Positions 35,184 through 43,911 of a stretch of DNA of 64,000 bases are shown here, in pieces. The stretch's first letter is position 1, and each line of letters starts with the position of its first letter. Source of the DNA: Proteus appendicitidis (GTDB lineage Bacteria; Pseudomonadota; Gammaproteobacteria; Enterobacterales; Enterobacteriaceae). Location: the NCBI RefSeq assembly GCF_030271835.1, contig NZ_CP127389.1, positions 3,446,001-3,510,000 of the forward strand. The letters run 5' to 3'. The notes under the pieces were generated by a model, which searched no databases, was not told where the DNA came from, and was given only the letters and a program-made list of their open reading frames with translations. The position numbers and the translations under genes are program-made.

Positions 35184-35516
35184 ATGATCCTAAATATTGA
35201 GGATGTGTCTCTACGCGCTGAATCTCGACTCACTGAGCGTAGTCAAACAACAATTCCTGCAGCCATTCGGGATGCTTTACAGCTAAAGCCTGGAGAATTA
35301 ATTGAATATTCTCTATTACCTGGGGGTAGAGTCATTATATCTCGACAAGAAAAGGAACAAGATGATCCCGTTATATCTGAATTTCTCTCTTTCCTTGAAA
35401 AAGATATGAAGAAAAACCCACAGCATATCAAATCAGTACCTACAACATTATGGGCTGAGGTGAAAGAGCTTACTGATGGCGTTGAAATTGACTTAGACGC
35501 ACCACTTACTGACTAG
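35184..35516 (+). CDS. prlF: PrlF-type antitoxin
   Basis: The 110-residue protein has the SpoVT/AbrB swapped-hairpin fold: ESRLTERSQTTIPAAIRDALQLKPGELIEYSLLPGGRVIISR (about residues 11-52) binds DNA. The C-terminal 50 residues (DDPVISEFLSFLEKDM and HIKSV) are PrlF-specific and contact the toxin. In E. coli PrlF neutralises YhaV and represses the operon. The ATG at 35184 has AAGGAG 8 nt upstream. It is 10 bp from the toxin gene. Confidence 0.92.
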   Translation: MILNIEDVSLRAESRLTERSQTTIPAAIRDALQLKPGELIEYSLLPGGRVIISRQEKEQDDPVISEFLSFLEKDMKKNPQHIKSVPTTLWAEVKELTDGVEIDLDAPLTD

Positions 35517-35526
35517 CAGAGGTGGA

Positions 35527-36021
35527 ATGGATACTTTAGAAATTAACGGCTGGAAAATCTTTTTTCACCAATGCTTTTTGGATCAGATTATTGAATTGAT
35601 CGAAAACGTCAAAAAATTGAAAGCATCAGATCCAAGTGGGTATAAGAAAAAAAGCGCCACTAAATTACTTACAGCAATCAAAAAAGTAATAGAAGAACGT
35701 ATAGCTAGAAATCCGCTCGATCCTATATTTCATCTAGGAAACACATTAGGATCTAATAATAAACATTGGTTTAGAGCGAAGTTTTTACAACAGTTTCGTT
35801 TATTTTTTCGATGCAGTGAAGAACATAAGATCATCGTTATTGGTTTGGTTAATGATTTTAATACACTGCGTGCTTACGACTCTAAAAGTGATGCATATAA
35901 AGTATTTTCATCAAAACTAAAAGCAGGAAAGCCACCAAATGATTGGCAAACATTGCTAAAAGAAGCTTCTGCCACAGCAGGAGCAGAAACGCTCTCAATT
36001 CAAGATTTTTTCAATCACTAG
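35527..36021 (+). CDS. yhaV: YhaV-type ribosome-dependent RNase toxin
   Basis: The 164-residue protein matches E. coli YhaV (about 154) in content: NGWKIFFHQCFLDQI at the start, DPSGYKKKSATKLLTAI, RNPLDPIFHLGNTLG, HWFRAKFLQQFRLFFRC and KPPNDWQTLLKEA. YhaV is a RelE-superfamily mRNA endonuclease that slows growth when PrlF is lost. It follows prlF with a 10-bp gap. The C-terminus carries a slightly longer tail (SATAGAETLSIQDFFNH). Confidence 0.92.
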   Translation: MDTLEINGWKIFFHQCFLDQIIELIENVKKLKASDPSGYKKKSATKLLTAIKKVIEERIARNPLDPIFHLGNTLGSNNKHWFRAKFLQQFRLFFRCSEEHKIIVIGLVNDFNTLRAYDSKSDAYKVFSSKLKAGKPPNDWQTLLKEASATAGAETLSIQDFFNH

Positions 36022-36051
36022 CGAGCGTTATCAAAGTTACTTTTATTATCT

Positions 36052-36097
36052 AAAAAAGAGCTCAACGTTATAAAATCACTTCATATTTGAGCTCTTT
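36052..36097. terminator. Terminator between yhaV and the TPR-DUF218 gene
   Basis: GAGCTCAA (36058-36065) and TTGAGCTC (36087-36094) pair perfectly around a 21-nt loop. An A-run precedes and TTTC follows, so it can act on both convergent genes, mainly on the minus strand. Confidence 0.6.
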
Positions 36098-36119
36098 CAC
36101 TATTCAATATTTATCTAAA

Positions 36120-37259
36120 TCAACGCTCTTCTAGTGGATAACTGCGGAAACTCCATAATCCTAGCGCTTTTAAACCATCACGATAAATACCTTGTATATC
36201 TGATTTACTGGCTTTTTGTAATTCCGCTAATGGCTTATCAGGTGCAACAACCGTTAAGTAAGTGATATCACTTGGACCACTTTGCCAACTTGCTAGAGTA
36301 AAAATTGCGTCGGCACGACGAACATGGCTACCAGAGCTAATAATCACGGCTGTTTTAATATGATGTTTGGTTAAAGCGTAACGGCTAAATAACGCATTTT
36401 CGACTGTTGTACGCGCATAGTTCTCTTGGAAAATACGTTCTGGCGCAATACCGTTTTTCACCAACCAATCTGCCATTAACTTACCTTCCGTTTGATGCGC
36501 TTTAGGCACACCACCTGTGACGACAATCATTGCTTCAGGCAATTGTTTAGCCACTTCTAAGGTCTTATTTAAGCGATCTATCAAAATCTTATTCATGGTG
36601 CCATCAGGATTTAATGCATAACCCAATGTCACAATCGCGTTATTATCTTTGGTTTTCTTCAGTTTCGCTAAATCCGCAGGGGTTAATTTATCGCTTAACG
36701 GCATTTTGCTAACGCGATCAATTTGTGCAAAGAAGCGGCTAATTTCTTCTGCTTTTGCTGGATTTAATGATTTCAATTTATTGAAATAGGCTTCGCTCTC
36801 TTTGTCTTTACCTTCAAAACGAGTCCATGAAGTGACGTAAATTAGCGCATCAATATCATCTGGTGCCGCTTCTAAAATCTGTTTATAAATCGTAATTGCG
36901 CGAGAAACATCATTGTTATAGATATAAGCGCTAGCGGTACTAAATAATAAATCGAGGCGATAAGGCTCTAACTTATAAGCTTGTTGCAGTTTTTGCGCCA
37001 CTATTTCCATATTTGATGGCAGTTTTCCCGTAAAGCCAGCATCAGAGACACGCGCAGGTGACTTAAAGGCATCTAATGCATCTTGGATCAAACTATCAAC
37101 CGTTTGACGCTGAGAAACATATTGCTGATAACTATTATCTGGCTGATGAACTTTTTGGTAAGCCAATGCATTTGATGAGACGGTAAAACCTAAAGCAGCA
37201 ATCGCTAACGAAATGACTGTTTTCTTGATATGAAGTGAAACACGGGAAGGTTGCGCCAT
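36120..37259 (-). CDS. Periplasmic TPR plus DUF218 (YdcF/ElyC-like) protein
   Basis: The 379-residue protein has an N-terminal signal peptide (hydrophobic segment about residues 13-33, ending SNALA). Residues 70-170 contain tetratricopeptide-like repeats (YNNDVSRAITIYKQILEAAPDDIDALIY). The C-terminal half is a DUF218 domain: IVTLGYAL, MIVVTGGVP, TEGKLMADWLVKNGI, RTTVENALFSRY and AVIISSGSHVRRADAIF. DUF218 proteins such as ElyC/SanA/YdcF affect the envelope, and ElyC acts on the undecaprenyl-phosphate pathway. The fusion with a TPR region and export is unlike the E. coli members. The start ATG has AAGGA upstream. Confidence 0.78.
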   Translation of the reverse strand: MAQPSRVSLHIKKTVISLAIAALGFTVSSNALAYQKVHQPDNSYQQYVSQRQTVDSLIQDALDAFKSPARVSDAGFTGKLPSNMEIVAQKLQQAYKLEPYRLDLLFSTASAYIYNNDVSRAITIYKQILEAAPDDIDALIYVTSWTRFEGKDKESEAYFNKLKSLNPAKAEEISRFFAQIDRVSKMPLSDKLTPADLAKLKKTKDNNAIVTLGYALNPDGTMNKILIDRLNKTLEVAKQLPEAMIVVTGGVPKAHQTEGKLMADWLVKNGIAPERIFQENYARTTVENALFSRYALTKHHIKTAVIISSGSHVRRADAIFTLASWQSGPSDITYLTVVAPDKPLAELQKASKSDIQGIYRDGLKALGLWSFRSYPLEER

Positions 37260-37604
37260 TATCTTGTCCTTTTACGAAAAATAGTCTGCTTCTTCATCTG
37301 AGCGAATGAAGATAGAGAGTGTGACTCCCCACACCTAATGGCAAAAGAAATACACACCGATAAATCTATACCTAACACCTATAATAAAGATCCCCGCATT
37401 AATTTTCAGTAATCTTTTTCACCTTATTGAAAAAAATAGCATTATTATGTAGATAGCTTATTTGACAGATTTTTTTATGTATTTTTATCTTTTGGTAAGT
37501 GATTTTGTTCTGATAAGTCATCCGTAATAAAGAATACAGACGATTTATTCTTGAGAAGAAAGAGAAAAGTTTGAAACTAAGTGATTATTTTGATCCTTCC
37601 ATGT
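37260..37604. other. Intergenic region between nadR and the TPR-DUF218 gene
   Basis: About 345 bp hold the promoter of the TPR-DUF218 gene. No gene or clear repeat is seen. Confidence 0.4.
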
Positions 37605-37630
37605 AAAAAACGCCACTAATGGCGTTTTTT
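37605..37630 (-). terminator. Terminator of the serB-radA-nadR operon
   Basis: AAAAAACGCCA (37605-37615) and TGGCGTTTTTT (37620-37630) form an 11-bp stem with a 4-nt loop, 12 bp past the nadR stop. Confidence 0.88.
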
Positions 37631-37642
37631 TACATTATGTTT

Positions 37643-38887
37643 TTACTCAATATGCTTTGATTGCATCATCAATAATTCTCTGACTAATTCAACGCAACTT
37701 AAGAAACGTTCGTCATAATCTGGGGAATTAATTTTAATATATTCAATGTTATTTTTATCAAGCATTTCCATCAGTAAGGTTTGAAAACGACGTCTCTCTT
37801 TATCACTGCCTAAACTGCGCAAGCCATCGGCTACCCACGGCGTATTGTTTTCTAGCAAGATAACTAAATCGAAACGGTATTCATCAATTAGCGCTTGAAC
37901 AAAGGGATGCTCTTTACCTTCATAACGTAAACAAAATGCCTGCGTTGTGACAAAATCCGTATCAACAAAAGCCACTTTATTGGCATATTTAACAGCAAAA
38001 TCAATATATTGAGCATGTCCTAGTGCAATTTTATCGTAGTCGGAATATTGCAGTGCCATTTCATCTCCACCTAAATGAGAGAAAACATAGTCACGACCAT
38101 ATTCCCATGCACTTGTGGTATTGAAAATATTGGCAAGCTTATTAACCAACGTGGATTTACCGCTGGATTCGCCACCTAAAATAGCTACGGTACGCACAAA
38201 GAAAGGTTTAACTTCTGTGGGGATATATTCCCAATATTTAAAAGGGGCTTGGCGAATTTGACTGCCACTGATATTCATAAATGAACGTTCTGGATCAACC
38301 AATACCGTTTCAATCCCTAAGAAAGCATTATATTGATCCGCATCTTCTCGTTCGCTGGTATAGATAAAATCAGGGGTTATCTGCTTTTCTCGCAAAAACA
38401 TGTTGATCCCTTCACTCCACATTTCCCAACCGTGGGGTTGTGGCTCTATACCGTGTTCATCAAACTCATGAATACGAATATTTTTTTGATATTTAAAGGT
38501 TTGTAATAACCAACGCAATCTGTCACTGACCGTCGGTTGTTGTGACATTGCACTGTTAATAAATAGATTTTTATCACGAGGATCGTCATGACAGAGGATC
38601 ACATGTAATTCATCTACTTGACTACAAGCGCGTTGAATTAAATAAATATGCCCTGTATGAAGCGGATAAAATTTACCAAAAATAACACCGATGGTTTTCT
38701 TTTTTACTGGGTATTCTAGCCCTAAAAATTGGTGTAATGCCGACATCTTTTGGGCGCTGGGACTCTTGATTTTATTATTAATCAATTGGCTAAGATAGCC
38801 TTTCGTCATATCACTTTCATCAGCAACTTGTTGTAAAGTATATCCATTTTTTCTGATAGCCTGTTTGATATAATCAAAAGAGCCCAT
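37643..38887 (-). CDS. nadR: NadR: NAD repressor, NMN adenylyltransferase and ribosylnicotinamide kinase
   Basis: The 414-residue trifunctional protein (E. coli 410) has an N-terminal helix-turn-helix (residues about 15-40, YTLQQVADESDMTKGYLSQ), a nucleotidyltransferase domain with GKFYPLHTGHIYLIQRA near 71 and a kinase domain with the Walker A motif GGESSGKSTLVNKL near 237. NadR represses NAD synthesis genes and salvages nicotinamide riboside. It is the third gene of serB-radA-nadR, with an 11-bp gap after radA and AAGGAG before the ATG. Confidence 0.97.
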   Translation of the reverse strand: MGSFDYIKQAIRKNGYTLQQVADESDMTKGYLSQLINNKIKSPSAQKMSALHQFLGLEYPVKKKTIGVIFGKFYPLHTGHIYLIQRACSQVDELHVILCHDDPRDKNLFINSAMSQQPTVSDRLRWLLQTFKYQKNIRIHEFDEHGIEPQPHGWEMWSEGINMFLREKQITPDFIYTSEREDADQYNAFLGIETVLVDPERSFMNISGSQIRQAPFKYWEYIPTEVKPFFVRTVAILGGESSGKSTLVNKLANIFNTTSAWEYGRDYVFSHLGGDEMALQYSDYDKIALGHAQYIDFAVKYANKVAFVDTDFVTTQAFCLRYEGKEHPFVQALIDEYRFDLVILLENNTPWVADGLRSLGSDKERRRFQTLLMEMLDKNNIEYIKINSPDYDERFLSCVELVRELLMMQSKHIE

Positions 38888-38898
38888 ACTTTTCTCCT

Positions 38899-40290
38899 TT
38901 AGAAGTCTTCCAAATCATCAAGAACAGATAACGCATCTGACAGCTTTTTCACACCATACACTTTCATATCAGGGGGATTTTTTTTCGGCATATTTGCGCT
39001 AGGTACAATTGCTCGTTTAAATCCATGTTTTGCTGCTTCTGCAATACGCTCTTGCCCACTAGGTACAGGTCGAATTTCTCCAGCAAGCCCTACTTCACCA
39101 AATATCACTAAATCACGCGGTAAAGGACGATTACGAAAACTCGATACTAATGATAATAACAAGGCTAAGTCTGCGCTGGTTTCCGTAACTTTTACCCCGC
39201 CAACCACATTAACAAAAACGTCTTGATCAGACATTTGTAATCCACCATGCCGATGTAAAACAGCAAGTAGAATAGCAAGGCGATTTTGCTCTAATCCCAC
39301 GGCGACACGGCGAGGATTGGACAACATCGAGTGGTCAACTAACGCTTGTATCTCCACCAGCAAAGGTCTTGTACCTTCCCACACAACCATAACAGAGCTG
39401 CCTGATGTAATTTCATCGCCTCGGCTTAAAAAGATAGCGGAGGGATTGCTCACTTCTCGTAATCCCTGCTCTGTCATCGCAAACACACCTAGCTCATTAA
39501 CAGCGCCAAAGCGGTTTTTGTGGCTGCGTAAAGTACGAAAACGAGAGTCCGTTTCACCATCCAACATAACAGAACAGTCAATGCAGTGTTCCAATACTTT
39601 CGGCCCTGCCAATGTGCCATCTTTTGTCACATGACCGACCATAATAATGGCAACATCATTGGTTTTAGCAAAACGCGTTAAATAAGCCGCGGTTTCTCGC
39701 ACTTGAGCAACACTACCCGGTGAAGATTGAATATCTGCCATATGCATCACTTGAATAGAGTCAATCACCATTAATTTAGGCTGTTCTTGTGAGGCAATTA
39801 AACAAATTTGCTCAATACTGGTTTCTGACAACATATTCAGTTCTGCGGTCGGTAAACCTAATCGATGCGCACGCATAGCAACCTGTTGGAGTGACTCTTC
39901 ACCCGTAACATATAGCGTTTTCATTTCTGTGGCTAAACGGCACATGGTTTGCAGCAATAAGGTACTTTTACCTGCGCCGGGGCTTCCCCCGATTAAAATG
40001 GCACTTCCGGGTACTACACCACCACCTAATACACGGTCAAACTCTTTAAAGCCCGTTGAGAAACGCGGTAAGGCTTCAAGGCTAATTTCAGAGAGCTTTT
40101 GAACTCGGCTGACACCTTTTGCATCACCCGCAAATCCACTAAAGCGATCATTACGGGAAGAAGGGGCGGCAGCAAGACGCACTTCTGTAATTGTATTCCA
40201 CGCATGACAGGCCGAACATTGTCCTTGCCAACGAGGATAATCTGCACCACATTCATTACATACAAAGGCTCTTTTTGCTGCTTTTGCCAC
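38899..40290 (-). CDS. radA: DNA repair/recombination helicase RadA
   Basis: RadA (Sms) promotes branch migration in homologous recombination. The 463 residues (E. coli 460) contain the C4 zinc finger FVCNECGADY/GQCSACHAW (10-32), the Walker A motif GGSPGAGKSTLLL near 101, the RadA-specific SHKNRFGAVNELGVF near 257, and a C-terminal Lon-protease-like domain. The start codon is GTG at 40290, giving MAKAAKRAFVC. It lies between serB and nadR. Confidence 0.97.
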   Translation of the reverse strand: MAKAAKRAFVCNECGADYPRWQGQCSACHAWNTITEVRLAAAPSSRNDRFSGFAGDAKGVSRVQKLSEISLEALPRFSTGFKEFDRVLGGGVVPGSAILIGGSPGAGKSTLLLQTMCRLATEMKTLYVTGEESLQQVAMRAHRLGLPTAELNMLSETSIEQICLIASQEQPKLMVIDSIQVMHMADIQSSPGSVAQVRETAAYLTRFAKTNDVAIIMVGHVTKDGTLAGPKVLEHCIDCSVMLDGETDSRFRTLRSHKNRFGAVNELGVFAMTEQGLREVSNPSAIFLSRGDEITSGSSVMVVWEGTRPLLVEIQALVDHSMLSNPRRVAVGLEQNRLAILLAVLHRHGGLQMSDQDVFVNVVGGVKVTETSADLALLLSLVSSFRNRPLPRDLVIFGEVGLAGEIRPVPSGQERIAEAAKHGFKRAIVPSANMPKKNPPDMKVYGVKKLSDALSVLDDLEDF

Positions 40291-40328
40291 ACTTCTCTCC
40301 CAACAATAACGATTTTAGAAAAACGCGC

Positions 40329-41306
40329 TTAGCGCTCTTCGTGTTTTAAACCACCACTTAAAATGCACAATACGCCCATTAGATCCGCATGGCGTATAGC
40401 GACTTTCGCCTGAGCATACACTTTAGGCTTTGCATGATAAGCAATACCAAGCCCTGCTTTTCTCAACATTTTAAGATCGTTTGCACCATCACCAATGGCA
40501 ATTGTTTGCTCCATTGGGATCTCTAAATCTTTCGCTAAACGCGCTAACACTTGCGCTTTGTACTTCGCATCGACAATTGTGCCTTTAACTTTACCCGTTA
40601 GTTTGCCATCTTTAATTTCAAGATGGTTAGCAACAGCAGCTACTAAGCGTAATTTTTGTTTTAAATTATCGGCAAAGTACGTAAAGCCACCAGAAGCAAT
40701 CGCTATATGCCAGTCCATTGCTTGAAGTTTACGCACTAGGCTCGTTAATCCTGGCATTAGTGGTAAATCATCCATTACTTTTTGCAAAATAGATGCATCC
40801 GCACCTTTAAGTTCAGCAACGCGGAGTTTTAAGCTTTCACTAAAATCCATTTCGCCTTGCATCGCGCGTTCTGTTATTGCTGCAACTTTATCTCCTACAC
40901 CTGCCAGTTTTGCAATTTCATCAATGCACTCAATTTGAATAGCTGTAGAGTCCATATCCATCACTAGAAGCCCAGGAGAACGCAAACGAGGAATTTCACC
41001 TAGAGGAACGACATCTAAGCCACATTCATCAGATAAACGGCGAATTCGACGGGTTAAACTACCGGCAATACGCACCACTTGATAATCATCAATACGCCAT
41101 GAAGAAACCACTACGATTGCCACGCCTAATTTATGTTGGAACTCACTAATTCTTTTTTTATCGAGTTCTCGTCCATACAGTAACCATCCGCTATCACCAG
41201 CACGATAATCCAGTGGCATTACCTCTTCACCACTGAGTGATAACGGCAGACCTGGCCATTTGCGGATTTCATCCGGTAAATAGCAATAGGTCAGACTATT
41301 TGACAT
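40329..41306 (-). CDS. serB: Phosphoserine phosphatase SerB
   Basis: SerB catalyses the last step of serine synthesis. The 325 residues (E. coli 322) include the HAD motif I MDMDSTAIQIECIDE near residue 115, with the nucleophilic aspartate, the motif II serine in IASGGFTYF, the motif III lysine near 262, and motif IV AIGDGANDLKML. It begins the serB-radA-nadR operon, with AGGAG before the ATG and a divergent promoter region shared with smp. Confidence 0.97.
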   Translation of the reverse strand: MSNSLTYCYLPDEIRKWPGLPLSLSGEEVMPLDYRAGDSGWLLYGRELDKKRISEFQHKLGVAIVVVSSWRIDDYQVVRIAGSLTRRIRRLSDECGLDVVPLGEIPRLRSPGLLVMDMDSTAIQIECIDEIAKLAGVGDKVAAITERAMQGEMDFSESLKLRVAELKGADASILQKVMDDLPLMPGLTSLVRKLQAMDWHIAIASGGFTYFADNLKQKLRLVAAVANHLEIKDGKLTGKVKGTIVDAKYKAQVLARLAKDLEIPMEQTIAIGDGANDLKMLRKAGLGIAYHAKPKVYAQAKVAIRHADLMGVLCILSGGLKHEER

Positions 41307-41415
41307 ACTTATTCTCCTGTTTTCCCCTGTCTGAACAAAATAATCGTTATTCAGCCTATTCTATCTCTGGCTCATCTGGCAACATGCACATACTTGCTTA
41401 CGCAAAAGGATGAAC

Positions 41416-42144
41416 ATGCTTAAAGACAAACTAAAATTCAAACTACAAAAAACGGCGATTATACTGATTTGTATCGCGCTATTGGCATTTCTTATGCAAG
41501 GCGCGTCTTATTTTAGCCGTGCCAATCAGCACGCCCGTATTACTCAGTTTGAAGAGCTTGCGAAAACGCTGGCAGAACAAGTTGCGTTCTCTTTATCCAC
41601 TTATATAGATGGCAGTAGCAAAGATAACGTAAATCCCCTCATTATGGCTAATTTAAATCATCTGACCCATGATAGTCGGGTGCTTGATGCCAGTCTTTAT
41701 CTAGAAGATGGTACACAAATAGCGCATAGTGGTGAAAATGTCACTGTTAAAGAGCGATTAGCTTTAGAAGGGCAAAAAAGTGGCGGTTCTTTTAATCACC
41801 AACTTGTTGTGCCTGTGCCGGGCAAAGATAAACCCAAAGGCTTTTTAAGGCTCACACTGGATACTCATCAACTGGTCACTGAATCAAGTCAGGTCGATAA
41901 CACCACTAATTTATTGCGAGTGATGTTATTAGTTGCACTGGCGATTGGCTTTTTGCTTTCTCATAACCTTCTTCAACTAACGCCCGTTCATTGGCAACAG
42001 TCTCCTTATTTATTAACCGCCAATTTACCGCCTCGTACTGAAAAAGAGGAAATGGAAGAAAACGAAAATAATAAAGAAGAGGGATCAAAAGAGAGTGTTA
42101 AAGAGAAAAATAGCGACACAGAAAATGAAACAAGTAAAACATAA
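41416..42144 (+). CDS. smp: Membrane protein Smp/YtjB
   Basis: The 242-residue protein corresponds to E. coli Smp (214), divergent from serB. It starts MLKDKLKFKLQKTAI, with transmembrane helices at about 12-32 and 170-190, and a periplasmic domain between them (PKGFLRLTLDTHQLVTESSQVDNTT). The ATG at 41416 is preferred over the one at 41410 because AAAGGA then has room. The cytoplasmic tail (residues about 205-242) is almost wholly Glu/Lys/Asn/Ser and longer than in E. coli. The function is not established. Confidence 0.92.
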   Translation: MLKDKLKFKLQKTAIILICIALLAFLMQGASYFSRANQHARITQFEELAKTLAEQVAFSLSTYIDGSSKDNVNPLIMANLNHLTHDSRVLDASLYLEDGTQIAHSGENVTVKERLALEGQKSGGSFNHQLVVPVPGKDKPKGFLRLTLDTHQLVTESSQVDNTTNLLRVMLLVALAIGFLLSHNLLQLTPVHWQQSPYLLTANLPPRTEKEEMEENENNKEEGSKESVKEKNSDTENETSKT

Positions 42145-42170
42145 CGTCTTATTCTTTTAGTTTATCATTC

Positions 42171-42209
42171 AGTGAGTTTAGTCACTCATTAGCTAAACTC
42201 ACTTTTTCA
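42171..42209 (+). terminator. Terminator of smp
   Basis: AGTGAGTTTAG (42171-42181) and CTAAACTCACT (42193-42203) form an 11-bp stem followed by TTTTT. Confidence 0.85.
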
Positions 42210-42369
42210 CTACTATTATTTAGATATATCTAATTTATGCGTATTTTTGTGCTATTACCTTAATCTTTAAAGGGGTTTTGTTTAAAGTCACGGTAAATTT
42301 TAATCAAGTCATTAACCTAAAAAGATAAGTTTTAAATCTTTTTCTGGCTCTTTGAGCGCTGAGGTGGTT

Positions 42370-43911
42370 ATGACTGAACAATCTGTTATCCAACGTTGTC
42401 AACAAATCGTAGAAAATCCAACCCTTTCCCCTGAACAAAAACGTCATTTTCTCGCATTAGAAGCAGAAAACATGTTGCCTTATCCATCGCTTCCTGAGGA
42501 TGCCGCTAAAGCGCTTAATGAACGGGTTATCTGTGATATGTATGAAGGTCACGCCCCTTATAAACCACGTTATGTTTTACCCGATTATGCGAAATTCTTA
42601 GCACATGGCTCTCGCTATTTAGAGCTAGAACCTGCACAAGATTTTGATGATGCACTGAATATGCTCACTATTCTTTATCATCATGTGCCTTCAGTTACCT
42701 CTATGCCTGTATATTTAGGTCGTATCGATAAAATTTTATTACCTTATGTAGGCGAACTGACCGAAGCGCAACTTTACCCTAAATTAAAACGTTTCTGGCG
42801 CTATCTTGATAGAACATTACCCGATGCGTTTATGCATGCGAATATTGGCCCTGAAGACTCCATCATCACGCGCTTGATCCTCAAAGTAGATGTAGAACTT
42901 CAACAAGTCGCGCCTAACCTTACCTTTATTTATGATGCGAATGCGACACCGTCTGATTTATTGCATCAGGCGATCACCAATATTTGTCACAGCAGTAAGC
43001 CTCATATCGCTAATGGGACTTTGCAAGATGCGGTATTTGGAAAAGATGAATATGGCATTGTCAGTTGTTATAACTCACTGCCACAAAGTGGTGGTGGCAG
43101 CACTTTAGTACGAATTAACCTTAAAGAAGTCGCTAAACGTAGCCAAGATAGCCAAGATTTTCTGACGCATGTTTTACCGTTTTATATGCAAAAACAAATC
43201 GAGATCATTGATGCCCGTTGCGAATTTCTCTATGAAAAATCCAATTTCTTTGAACAGAGCTTCTTAGTAGAAGAAGGTTTGATCTCGCCTGATCGTTTTG
43301 CGCCAATGTTTGGTATTTACGGTATGGCAGAAGCCGTTGCGCTATTACTTGAAAAAGAAGGCAAACAAGTCGCCTATGGTGAGAATGAGTCAGCCAATAA
43401 ACTTAGCTATATTATCAGTGAAAAACTCGCGCAATTTGTCGCGGATACCCCTGTAAAATATGGCTGGAAACAGCGTGCCATGTTACACGCTCAATCGGGT
43501 ATTAGCTCAGATATTGGTACTACACCCGCAACACGTATTCCTTATGGCACAGAGCCTGATCCGGTCACGCATTTAATGACTATTGCGCCTCATCATCAGT
43601 TTTATACGTCAGGGATCAGCGATATCTTAACGGTTGATGAAACCATCAAACAAAATCCTGATGCGTTAATGCAACTCTGTTTAGGAGCATTTGCTTCTGG
43701 ATTAAGAGAATTTACCGCCAATGTGGGGGGAAATGATTTAGTCCGTGTTACAGGTTATATGGTGCGTTTATCTGATTTGAAAAAATACAAAGAAGAAGGC
43801 TCTCGCCTTAATACCACTTGGTTAGGTGATGAAGCCACTGCAAATTGCCATATTGCTGAACGTAAGCCTCGAGTGATTAGTCATGAACAGCAGATGCGTT
43901 TCGATAAATAA
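42370..43911 (+). CDS. yjjI: Glycyl radical enzyme family protein YjjI
   Basis: The 513-residue protein aligns end to end with E. coli YjjI (516). The probable glycyl radical loop is DLVRVTGYMVRLSDL near residue 475, with Gly in RVTGY; a candidate active-site region is GIVSCYNSLPQSGGGS near 238. The substrate is unknown, and it lacks the size of PflB (about 760). It should work only under anoxic conditions after activation by YjjW. The ATG at 42370 follows GAGGTGG; an in-frame TTG at 42352 is rejected. It overlaps yjjW by 29 bp. Confidence 0.93.
   Translation: MTEQSVIQRCQQIVENPTLSPEQKRHFLALEAENMLPYPSLPEDAAKALNERVICDMYEGHAPYKPRYVLPDYAKFLAHGSRYLELEPAQDFDDALNMLTILYHHVPSVTSMPVYLGRIDKILLPYVGELTEAQLYPKLKRFWRYLDRTLPDAFMHANIGPEDSIITRLILKVDVELQQVAPNLTFIYDANATPSDLLHQAITNICHSSKPHIANGTLQDAVFGKDEYGIVSCYNSLPQSGGGSTLVRINLKEVAKRSQDSQDFLTHVLPFYMQKQIEIIDARCEFLYEKSNFFEQSFLVEEGLISPDRFAPMFGIYGMAEAVALLLEKEGKQVAYGENESANKLSYIISEKLAQFVADTPVKYGWKQRAMLHAQSGISSDIGTTPATRIPYGTEPDPVTHLMTIAPHHQFYTSGISDILTVDETIKQNPDALMQLCLGAFASGLREFTANVGGNDLVRVTGYMVRLSDLKKYKEEGSRLNTTWLGDEATANCHIAERKPRVISHEQQMRFDK

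Noticed and set aside
42280..42300. FNR site upstream of yjjI
   Set aside because: Only the right half ATCAA fits TTGAT-N4-ATCAA; the left half TAAAT matches poorly.
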